A program made the position numbers and the translations under genes. Positions 26,012-34,753 of a DNA stretch of 54,345 nt are shown here, piece after piece; within the stretch, counting starts at the first letter, position 1; the number at the start of each line of letters is the position of its first letter. The stretch lies in contig JAGXRP010000023.1 in the NCBI GenBank assembly GCA_018335795.1, positions 1 to 54,345 of the forward strand. Direction: 5' to 3'. The notes below the pieces were generated by a model. It saw only the letters and a list, made by a program, of their open reading frames with translations, made no database searches and had not been told where the DNA came from. The DNA is from Desulfobulbaceae bacterium. Lineage in GTDB: Bacteria > Bacteroidota > Ignavibacteria > Kapaibacteriales > UBA2268.

Positions 26012-28444
26012 TCACCCTTTCAAGAAGCCGTACTCATACACTTTTGGCTCGATTTTCTTTGCTAATAATTTCAATCTGTCGCGTAAATTGCCTATCAAAC
26101 GCATATACTCGGCGTCATCGCTTTTGTTGTTCATCTTTCCGGCGGCGTTGCGTCCTTGGAAATGCTCGCGAATGTCGTAGAGAGATGCGTTTACGTTGCA
26201 ATTGGGCTGTGCGTGATAATATTTCCAGAGCTCTCTGCCGGCATCAAAGACAGCGGTGGCGACAGGCGAAAACTTGAGCGGAGCCCGACCATAATCTTCT
26301 ACAGGTTCAAATATCATCGAAAATGTAGTAATAGATTTCTTATGTGGTTTAGATTTCCCTTTTAAAAAATCGGTCATAAAGTTGTTGTCGAATTTCTCTC
26401 TTGCGTTTACTTCCTGCTCTGTGAAAGGTATCCAGTGGTTTGTACCTTCAGTTGATGTAATTCGATTTTGACCATGAAAAAGAGTAAAAGCCAAACAATC
26501 ATTTTGAAATTCTTTATCTTTTTTCCAACCGTCATTTGGATATAAAAATTGGTCGCGGTCGTTTAGCCATGTTGAGTCAATACAATGACGAACTGAGAAA
26601 TAAACAGAGCCAACTAATAAATTATCTTTAGACAAATATAAATGAAACCTATGGTCATTTTTATCATTTTCTAAATTATCAATAAATACGTAATTTTGAT
26701 TTTGAAAGTCCGGAGTTGAGCAATCTAAGAATCCAATTCTTAAATTATTTCTATCTTGAAATTTATTAATCCATTGATTGATTCCTTTTGGTAAATTACC
26801 GTAAAATTGTTTAACTCCAACAACGTTACCATTTTGATTGTAAACTTCTGTAGCAATAATTTCCATTTTTGATTTCAAAGATAAATTCCAAATAGTAAAT
26901 CCTATCGGAAATTGCCCTTTTACATTGTCAAAAGTGTTGGCTGGAGCAATAAAACCACCTTTGAATTCTGCAAGAAAATACTCTTTAAACTTGTTGAAAT
27001 TAGAACCATTGATAAATTTCATTTTTGAGAATTGACCAATGATACAATCAGGAATTTCTTTATATACTTTTGCCATAAATAGGGCAAATATTTCATTTAC
27101 TGCATTACCAATTAAAGATTTAAATTTTTCATTTATTTCAAATTCTAAAGTAATATCTTTTTTATGACCTTTTCCTAATCCTGTTCCCGCCTCAGCATAC
27201 GGCGGATTAATATAAATCACTAACTTCTTTCTTTTTTCAGGGTTGTTGATTATATCCAAAAGTGGTTTTGGCAGCTTAGTAAATTCGTCGTTCAGGAAAT
27301 CGAATTGGAAAACGTGGTCTTCGAGCAAGTTTGCACCATTTTTGATACGGTCTTTCATCACTTCCACATCTTGAGTATCGAGCGTCGAAGCCCAAATATT
27401 GTACTTGTTCGTAAGCCCTGTGAGCAGATTTCCCGTTCCTGCGGCACAATCCCAGATATAGTATTCGTCCTGCCAATCTTCGCCCAACACATCGGTCAAA
27501 TATTTTTGCGATAGTTCCACCCAAATTTGCGGTGTAAAGAAACTGCCCTTGCGTTCCCGAACGTCTTGCGGAACGAGCAAATCACGCCGCTCGACGATAT
27601 AATCCCAATATTCCTCTTTGGGCGGTCGCTCGTATTTGTTCCAAAACTGATTGTGAGCGGTTTGCTCGTCGGTGAATGAAGTCGTTAGCGAGCTGAACAT
27701 GCCGGATTTGTCAATTTTTCGGTCAAGCTCGTAGTAAGTTTTCTTGAGCAACACAAATAGCTTTTCTTTAATCGTATTATTTTCTTCCGACAACAAATCG
27801 GCAAGGTAGAAATCGCCGTCAATAATTCCGGTCTTTTGGGCGATTTGCCAATTGACGGCAATAGTGGGCTTAACGGCAGTCAGCCATTTATTGTAAATCA
27901 CCATGAAATTGTTCTTGTCAATCCGGATTTTTGTCACACCAAACTTACTGACAACAAAATTTTCCTTGATGAATTTTTGGAGTTCCTTCGCATCCTTCTC
28001 AAAATAGAACATGAAAGCATTTTGGTTGATACTGCTCCGCACCATATTCAAAATAATTTGGAACTCTTTGGAATCGTGATTGGACGGAGCGACGTTCCAA
28101 TTGAAATCATTGATATAGAAAATTTCGCTAATATCATTATACGGAATGAATGCAATTTTCTCCAAATCTAAAGCCCCAAGCATCACCGGAGGCAGATACT
28201 TGTCGAAAGTCCGAGCCTTGCCAATCGTCAGCACCAATTGTGCAATAGATTTGTACGGGTCGGCGATGCCCGCTTTAGCCTCTGCCCACAGCAAAGACTC
28301 CTGCTCGTGCGGCTCCTTCTTCTTGTCGTACATCGCAACGCAAAAATCCACATTGCCGATAATTTTCGTCCAATCATATTGCCAAAAAAAATCTCTGGCG
28401 ATCCTATTTTTTAGTTCTTCTTCTTTCATGTTTGTGTATGGCAT
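26012..28444 (-). CDS. type IIG-like restriction-modification enzyme (nuclease + adenine methyltransferase)
   Basis: An 810-residue single-chain enzyme. Near the N-terminus Asp33 (NVDFCVAM) and Glu55-Ala-Lys57 (LLWAEAKAG) form a PD-(D/E)XK-type nuclease site. The centre is an N6-adenine DNA methyltransferase with motif I at Asp332 (WDCAAGTGNLL) and motif IV Asn413-Pro-Pro-Tyr (INPPYAEAG). The C-terminal half (about 430-800) would hold the target recognition domain. DVRERKGSFFTPQIW is typical of this class. GC content jumps along the gene: 34 of 60 bases at 27541-27600 but 12 of 60 at 26641-26700, the latter inside the recognition part. The gene follows the GHKL ATPase gene by 57 bases. No ribosome site precedes the ATG; a run of seven C occupies that place. 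Confidence 0.85.
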   Translation of the reverse strand: MPYTNMKEEELKNRIARDFFWQYDWTKIIGNVDFCVAMYDKKKEPHEQESLLWAEAKAGIADPYKSIAQLVLTIGKARTFDKYLPPVMLGALDLEKIAFIPYNDISEIFYINDFNWNVAPSNHDSKEFQIILNMVRSSINQNAFMFYFEKDAKELQKFIKENFVVSKFGVTKIRIDKNNFMVIYNKWLTAVKPTIAVNWQIAQKTGIIDGDFYLADLLSEENNTIKEKLFVLLKKTYYELDRKIDKSGMFSSLTTSFTDEQTAHNQFWNKYERPPKEEYWDYIVERRDLLVPQDVRERKGSFFTPQIWVELSQKYLTDVLGEDWQDEYYIWDCAAGTGNLLTGLTNKYNIWASTLDTQDVEVMKDRIKNGANLLEDHVFQFDFLNDEFTKLPKPLLDIINNPEKRKKLVIYINPPYAEAGTGLGKGHKKDITLEFEINEKFKSLIGNAVNEIFALFMAKVYKEIPDCIIGQFSKMKFINGSNFNKFKEYFLAEFKGGFIAPANTFDNVKGQFPIGFTIWNLSLKSKMEIIATEVYNQNGNVVGVKQFYGNLPKGINQWINKFQDRNNLRIGFLDCSTPDFQNQNYVFIDNLENDKNDHRFHLYLSKDNLLVGSVYFSVRHCIDSTWLNDRDQFLYPNDGWKKDKEFQNDCLAFTLFHGQNRITSTEGTNHWIPFTEQEVNAREKFDNNFMTDFLKGKSKPHKKSITTFSMIFEPVEDYGRAPLKFSPVATAVFDAGRELWKYYHAQPNCNVNASLYDIREHFQGRNAAGKMNNKSDDAEYMRLIGNLRDRLKLLAKKIEPKVYEYGFLKG

Positions 28445-28501
28445 ATTTTGTGGGGGGGATTTTTATAGATTTGTTTAGTAAGCTTGAAAGTGTACTAAAT
28501 T

Positions 28502-30433
28502 TTATACAAGTTTATATTGTTTATTTTGCTTTTGAAAAAGTTCCATTCCTGGTATATCTGCATATCTTTCATTTAATCTACTCCTAAGTCCAAACAATCT
28601 GTGTTCTGCTGAATCAACAATTTGTGAAAATAAACAAATTCTTATTTTTCCCACTTCAACGCCATTACCATTGAAAACAGCTTGTATTGGTGATAATTTG
28701 CCATCTGATGTTTCTCCAACAACAAAGGCATTTATATATGGATTACCAATAAGAACACCACAATTCATGAATTCCTCAACATAGGCAACTGCTTGATTTC
28801 TTTCATGCGAAGTAAGGTTAAAACCACCTTTCTTTAATTCAATTATCAGAACTTTGCTTACATTTGAAATTTCATTCGCAGATTCATAATTTATTGTACC
28901 AGTAATAGAAAATGTAGAGTCCCCGACTACTACTATATCAGGTCGTTTCTTATAATTATTGAAAACTGTTTTATCTATTTTTTTGTGAAATACTTTTTCA
29001 ACGGCAGTATCTAATTGACGATTTGATGTGAATTCAGGGGAGTCAAATTCAGGGCCAAAGACCCATCTTGCACTAGCTACTAATGGGTGTAAAATATGTA
29101 ATTCATTTATTGACTTATCTTCACTTAATTTTCTTATAGCTTCAATTACAGATATTCTATGATCAATTTCATCAAGAACTGTAAGGGCATCCTTTACAGA
29201 CCAATTATCTAAAATTTTATTCAGTCCTTCAATGTCGTCTTCAGAAAAAGTAGCAATTTTATTTAAAAGCTGAATCCCATTTCTCGTTTTTTCTAGATTA
29301 AGAATAGTTTCAATAGCTAAAGAAATTGATTCTTGACTTGCAGTTGGATTGTTTATTGTTATTAATTCAATTGCTTCATTAAACTCAAACTTTGCCAAGG
29401 GACTTAATTCTAAATAATCCTTTTTGTAATCATTAATAATATTGTTAGTCGTTTCCTCAATATTTTGCTTTGCAATTTCAGATAACATTTGCTTAATGAA
29501 ATTTGCTAATTTTTCAAATATTAACTTTGTCGTTTTGTTTATCCTAATACTTGTCCAATCTTCCAAAATAAATTCGGCAATATCCTTTGTTTTTATAACA
29601 GCAGTATACCTTTTGGCCTGTTGAGTTCTTCCATCTAACACAACATTATTACCCAAAAGCCATGAAGGTTCACCAACTAATCTACCGCTTTGCCAAATTG
29701 CAATTCCTTGGTAGGCCGTTGATTTTCTTGCAAATTTAGTGTCGAATAGAAGTATTTCAAATTTGTAATTCTCTATTTCTACTGCTTTAGTTGTAAGTAA
29801 ACCAGTGTGTTCCTCCAATTTAATGCTTTTATTATTAATGAATACTTTAAATTGTGGGTCATGTAAAAATCTAGTTGAAATAACTTCTAGTATTCTTTCA
29901 GGACTTGGTAGGTTCCTTACTACAATAACCTCTAATGTAGTTCCATGATTTAAAGATTCTGAAAATTTTTGATTTTCAATTATAAATGGATTATCACCAC
30001 TCATAGTAGAAATAAGAAATTGTGATTCGACACCCTCTTTTGCAGTTATAACTTTATATGTATTGTTGAAACAAAAAAGCCCGTGTCTTCCAACGCCATT
30101 CCTGCCATAAGCATATCTTGTATGATCTATTCCAGGAGGGAATACTACCTTTTTGGGTTGATGCTTCAACCTATTATATCCAAGCTTCATCCATCGATTA
30201 TAAAACTCCTCTTTAGTTAATCCTACTCCATTATCTATTACTTTTAATATTTGTCCGTGTTTTTCAGGGATAATGATTTCAACTTGGTTTGCACCCGCAT
30301 CCCAAGCATTTGCTACCAATTCTGTTAAAGCAATATCAGCAGATGAACCTAAATTACCTAAAGTTCGAATTAAGTAATCTTCTTCAAATAGAGTTTGAGG
30401 TATCTCTAATGAATTCTTTTCAATTTTACTCAT
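28502..30433 (-). CDS. GHKL (MORC/MutL/Hsp90-like) ATPase with C-terminal PD-(D/E)XK-like nuclease domain
   Basis: A 643-residue protein. The N-terminal GHKL ATPase fold shows the N box Glu38-x3-Asn42 (ALTELVANAWDAGA), G1 box Asp67-x-Gly-x-Gly (VIDNGVGL) and G2 box YGRNGVGRHGLFCF. A helical middle (about 330-470) leads to a C-terminal domain with Asp499 (RPDIVVVGDS) and Glu532-Leu-Lys534 (LIIELKKGG) plus a following RNQAVAYVEE helix, a PD-(D/E)XK nuclease pattern. GHKL proteins of this sort occur with restriction systems and gave rise to eukaryotic MORC proteins. The start at ATG 30433 is chosen by domain fit; in-frame ATG 30457 and TTG 30481 are alternatives. It heads the operon with the type IIG-like and SLOG-like genes. 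Confidence 0.82.
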   Translation of the reverse strand: MSKIEKNSLEIPQTLFEEDYLIRTLGNLGSSADIALTELVANAWDAGANQVEIIIPEKHGQILKVIDNGVGLTKEEFYNRWMKLGYNRLKHQPKKVVFPPGIDHTRYAYGRNGVGRHGLFCFNNTYKVITAKEGVESQFLISTMSGDNPFIIENQKFSESLNHGTTLEVIVVRNLPSPERILEVISTRFLHDPQFKVFINNKSIKLEEHTGLLTTKAVEIENYKFEILLFDTKFARKSTAYQGIAIWQSGRLVGEPSWLLGNNVVLDGRTQQAKRYTAVIKTKDIAEFILEDWTSIRINKTTKLIFEKLANFIKQMLSEIAKQNIEETTNNIINDYKKDYLELSPLAKFEFNEAIELITINNPTASQESISLAIETILNLEKTRNGIQLLNKIATFSEDDIEGLNKILDNWSVKDALTVLDEIDHRISVIEAIRKLSEDKSINELHILHPLVASARWVFGPEFDSPEFTSNRQLDTAVEKVFHKKIDKTVFNNYKKRPDIVVVGDSTFSITGTINYESANEISNVSKVLIIELKKGGFNLTSHERNQAVAYVEEFMNCGVLIGNPYINAFVVGETSDGKLSPIQAVFNGNGVEVGKIRICLFSQIVDSAEHRLFGLRSRLNERYADIPGMELFQKQNKQYKLV

Positions 30434-30520
30434 AGTTTCTTTTTTTGATTTAGTCATACAAAATATAATTTCTAAAAACAAATCCCCTCACTATCTACGC
30501 ACTCTCAATAGATGACTTTA

Positions 30521-30528
30521 CAAATATA
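30521..30528 (-). promoter_or_regulatory. -7 promoter box of the defence operon
   Basis: TATATTTG on the minus strand, a full match to TAnnTTTG, about 90 bases upstream of the GHKL ATPase start. No good -33 box is visible at 19-20 bases. Confidence 0.4.
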
Positions 30529-30591
30529 ACAAAATTTATATAAAACATCCAGAATTGCTCTCAAAAAAACTCTCCCAATCAGCGAGTGCCG

Positions 30592-30822
30592 CTATATTGC
30601 GGGGTGGTGTCTCTTGTGGGGGCTTTTGGAGCATGTCCCTCCGCAGAGACTTATGAGACTTGAATACATGTTGCCACAATATTTGCATACATATTTTGAC
30701 TTTTCGCTCCCTTCGTAAAGACCGTGCAGTGGTCCATCGGGGTTCTTGGAGCATGTCCCTGCCGTCAAACTGAATACGGTAGAATACTTTTGTCCGCACC
30801 ATTTGCAATTAAAATTTGCCAT
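30592..30822 (-). CDS. small protein with two CCCH-type zinc-finger repeats
   Basis: A 76-residue protein with two copies of C-x2-C-x14-C-x8-H (FNCKWCGQKYSTVFSLTAGTC and VCKYCGNMYSSLISLCGGTC), each a likely zinc-binding knuckle, joined by a GLYEGSEKSKY linker. The same repeat is seen in short proteins of many Bacteroidota; function unknown, nucleic-acid or protein binding is a guess. The start at ATG 30822 has AAAGG 13 bases upstream and directly precedes the first finger; a longer frame to 30873 adds 17 unlike residues. It lies upstream of the GHKL gene on the same strand, 110 bases before its -7 box side, so it may be a separate unit. A -7-like TATTTTTG is at 30891-30884. Confidence 0.65.
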   Translation of the reverse strand: MANFNCKWCGQKYSTVFSLTAGTCSKNPDGPLHGLYEGSEKSKYVCKYCGNMYSSLISLCGGTCSKSPHKRHHPAI

Positions 30823-30962
30823 AAATTCACAACCTTTTTTATGCCTACTCTTTTCGGTTTTCGGCTTCCCCAATCTCTCTCTACAAAAATAAGAACATTT
30901 ACGTCAGAATGTGTCGTTATTATTTCTCTTCATACAAACTTACAAAATTCATATGATAATCC

Positions 30963-30996
30963 AAAAAAAAAATCCCCACTCTTGCGAGCAGGGATT
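30963..30996 (-). terminator. terminator of groES-groEL
   Basis: An 11-bp stem (AATCCCTGCTC / GAGTGGGGATT with two G-U pairs), loop GCAA, followed by eight T, 26 bases past the groEL stop. Confidence 0.85.
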
Positions 30997-31022
30997 CTTG
31001 ATTTTTGAAGTGCAAAGGCGGA

Positions 31023-32672
<1,650 letters not shown>

Positions 32673-32703
32673 TTATATCCTTTGATTGTTTATTTAATGT
32701 TTA

Positions 32704-32991
32704 TTAGCTGATTATTGCAAAAACGTCGCTTTCGCGCATGATTAAAAGGTCTTCTCCGTCCACGCTGACTTCTGTGCCGGCATATTTACCGTAAAGCACT
32801 TTGTCGCCATCTTTAAGTTGCATCGGCAATACTTTGCCATCTTCTGTTTGTTTGCCATTTCCGACAGCTACTACAATGCCTTGCATTGGTTTTTCTTTTG
32901 CTGTATCTGGGATGATGATTCCGCCACGAGTAGTTTCTTCTGCGGCAGCCGGTCTGACAATGATTCTGTCATGTAATGGTTTTAAAGCCAT
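32704..32991 (-). CDS. groES: 10 kDa co-chaperonin GroES
   Basis: A 95-residue co-chaperonin that caps GroEL. It begins [19 protein letters not shown] and has the mobile-loop region [16 protein letters not shown] and the closing strand [16 protein letters not shown]. First gene of the operon; preceded by a CIRCE operator and a -7 box, so it is under HrcA heat-shock repression. Confidence 0.98.
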   Translation of the reverse strand: MALKPLHDRIIVRPAAAEETTRGGIIIPDTAKEKPMQGIVVAVGNGKQTEDGKVLPMQLKDGDKVLYGKYAGTEVSVDGEDLLIMRESDVFAIIS

Positions 32992-33034
32992 AATTCACTC
33001 CTATTTAATTTTTTATAAAATACGATTAACATTT

Positions 33035-33069
33035 CAAATTTATTAGCACTCATTTGTATCGAGTGCTAA
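33035..33069 (-). promoter_or_regulatory. CIRCE operator (HrcA binding) with adjoining -7 box
   Basis: TTAGCACTC (33043-33051), 9-base spacer, GAGTGCTAA (33061-33069): a perfect CIRCE element. On the minus strand it is followed at once by TAAATTTG (33042-33035), the -7 box of groES. HrcA bound here would cover the region between the -33 and -7 boxes. No hrcA gene is in the window. Confidence 0.97.
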
Positions 33070-33177
33070 TGCTAAAACGAAAATTGATTTTTCTTATTGC
33101 AAAAAATAATGCGGAAAATGAATTTACTTACTATCGTTTCATTAAATCGTGTTCATAATCAGGTTCTACTGTAACTT

Positions 33178-33208
33178 TTTTATGCAAATATGTGTTTAAG
33201 TATATTTG
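33178..33208 (+). promoter_or_regulatory. possible promoter of the ECF sigma factor gene
   Basis: TATATTTG (33201-33208) is a full -7 match; TTTT at 33178-33181 lies 19 bases upstream as a weak -33 box. The ATG is 28 bases downstream. Confidence 0.4.
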
Positions 33209-33235
33209 ATTGTCACATAAAAAATAAGTTTTGAC

Positions 33236-33799
33236 ATGGAAATAACACGAATAGATGAATCGAAATGGGTAGATAATTATTCAGACAAGTTGATGCGATT
33301 TGCTTATAATAGAGTACGTGATAGAGAAACAGCTTTGGATTTAGTCCAAGATACATTTCTTTCGGCATTGAAAAGTGTTGATAGTTTCAAGGGTGAAATT
33401 TCTGAAAAAAATTGGCTATTTCTCATACTCAGGAACAAGATTATTGATTACTACCGTAAAAAAGCCCGCAATATGGTTACCAATATTGATTTTTCTGAAA
33501 ATGATGAAGATAATCATTTCGATGAAAATGGTGTATGGAGAAAAGCTACTACTCCTCAAGATTGGGGCAAGGATGCTCATCAGAGTCTCGAGAATAAGGA
33601 ATTCCAGTTAATCTTGCAAAAGTGTATATCTAAACTAAAGGAAATACAAAGAATTGTTTTTACTTTGAAATACGTGAATGACGAAGAAACGGAAAGTATT
33701 TGTAAGGAATTGGAAATTAATTCGAATAACTATTGGGTGATTATTCATCGCGCAAAGTTAAATTTACGTAAATGTATTGAACTTAATTGGTTTTCTTAA
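33236..33799 (+). CDS. ECF-type RNA polymerase sigma factor
   Basis: A 187-residue sigma-70 family factor of the extracytoplasmic-function class. Region 2 is clear (FAYNRVRDRETALDLVQDTF and LFLILRNKIIDYYRKK, about 25-80). Region 4 is present (ISKLKEIQRIVFTLKYVND ... NNYWVIIHRAKLNLRKCI, about 125-180), giving -35 recognition. Its stop overlaps the start of the zinc-finger anti-sigma gene (TAATG), so the pair is translationally coupled. The downstream cytochrome P460-like lipoprotein could be part of its regulon (inference). Confidence 0.92.
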   Translation: MEITRIDESKWVDNYSDKLMRFAYNRVRDRETALDLVQDTFLSALKSVDSFKGEISEKNWLFLILRNKIIDYYRKKARNMVTNIDFSENDEDNHFDENGVWRKATTPQDWGKDAHQSLENKEFQLILQKCISKLKEIQRIVFTLKYVNDEETESICKELEINSNNYWVIIHRAKLNLRKCIELNWFS

Positions 33800-34053
33800 T
33801 GATTAAAAAATTGATGATAAATTGTAAAGACGCTACTCTGATGTCTTCGATGTCTGAAGATAGCAAGCTTTCTTTTTCAGATTTACTCAAATTCAAAATG
33901 CACATAACTTTGTGCAAGGTTTGTGCAAAGTTTGATTCTCAAGTAAAACTGATAATTGAAACTTTAGAAAGAATTGATTCTGATGTCAATTTGACAAAGG
34001 AAGAAAAAGAAGCTATAAAAAAGAAGTTAAACGACAATATGAATAAAAATTAA
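33799..34053 (+). CDS. zinc-finger anti-sigma factor (ZAS/zf-HC2 type)
   Basis: An 84-residue soluble protein with Cys9-x25-His35-x3-Cys39-x2-Cys42, the ZAS zinc site of anti-sigma factors. There is no membrane segment, so it would be a cytoplasmic, probably redox- or zinc-responsive, inhibitor of the sigma factor encoded just upstream. The C-terminal half is a charged helix (TKEEKEAIKKKLNDN). ATG at 33799 shares its A with the sigma stop codon; a TTG four codons earlier is in frame but unneeded. Confidence 0.8.
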   Translation: MIKKLMINCKDATLMSSMSEDSKLSFSDLLKFKMHITLCKVCAKFDSQVKLIIETLERIDSDVNLTKEEKEAIKKKLNDNMNKN

Positions 34054-34135
34054 TTAAACGAAACTGTAAGGATGAATTTTTTGAGCGTCTAAAATGTATA
34101 TTATTGTTTTTTTATTAACATTTTAGGAGCTTCAA

Positions 34136-34648
34136 ATGTATAAATTTATTAAACTTTCTTTGGCAATAATTTTTGCCTCTTTCATAATGGTTAGCTGTAG
34201 TGATGATGATGATAAATCACCTACTGATTTCAACGCTAAAGACAGCGATTTCCAAAATTTCCGTACTTGGACTTTAGTTGCTGAGAAGAAAGGTGCTGAC
34301 CCTGCTCTCGGTATGGCTCACGGTGGTAACGACGAGAACGTCAAACGCAAGATTTATATTAAACAAAATGTCAGTGTCGGTTCGAACGGTGAATATCCTA
34401 TAGGTACCATCATAGTAAAAGAAGCATTGAAAGGTGATGGTTCAACCCTCGCTATTACTGCTATGACTAAACGAGTCAAGAGCTTCAATACAGACCATAA
34501 AGGATGGGAATGGTTCATGCTTGCCGATAATGGTGCAGTAGCTAAAGACGCAAACGGTGGAGATATGCGTGGTGCTAATTTGATGGATGGTATGTGTAAC
34601 GGATGCCATGCATCTGCTTCATCAAAGGATTATGTCTTTACCAAATGA
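34136..34648 (+). CDS. cytochrome P460-like lipoprotein with CxxCH haem site
   Basis: A 170-residue lipoprotein (lipobox MVSC, Cys21). The residues after the cysteine, S-D-D-D-D, match the signal that sends Bacteroidota lipoproteins to the outer face of the cell. The mature part fits the cytochrome P460 family: FRTWTLVAEKKG, YPIGTIIVKEAL, a GWEWFMLADNG segment and the haem c motif Cys154-Asn-Gly-Cys157-His158 near the C-terminus. P460 proteins oxidise hydroxylamine or handle NO-type species; the reaction here is unknown. GGAG lies before the ATG. It follows the sigma/anti-sigma pair by 82 bases. Confidence 0.82.
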   Translation: MYKFIKLSLAIIFASFIMVSCSDDDDKSPTDFNAKDSDFQNFRTWTLVAEKKGADPALGMAHGGNDENVKRKIYIKQNVSVGSNGEYPIGTIIVKEALKGDGSTLAITAMTKRVKSFNTDHKGWEWFMLADNGAVAKDANGGDMRGANLMDGMCNGCHASASSKDYVFTK

Positions 34649-34665
34649 TGAAAATTGAAAATACT

Positions 34666-34699
34666 AAAAAGAGCTTGCCTTTATGGACAAGCTCTTTTT
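34666..34699. terminator. terminator between cytochrome and glutamine synthetase genes
   Basis: AAAAAGAGCTTG ... CAAGCTCTTTTT, a 12-bp stem with U-rich tails on both strands, placed between two convergent genes. Confidence 0.88.
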
Positions 34700-34753
34700 T
34701 TATCATTTAAACTCACGATTTAAAGTCAGTATTTAAGCAAGAATCTTAAATTA

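Noticed and set aside
25375..30433. Integrated phage or conjugative element
   Set aside because: No integrase, attachment repeats, structural or mobilisation genes are visible; the Bor-like gene alone is too little evidence.
30536..30808. Minus-strand frame of 90 codons overlapping the zinc-finger gene
   Set aside because: Out of frame with the two matching Cys/His repeats and shows no features of its own.
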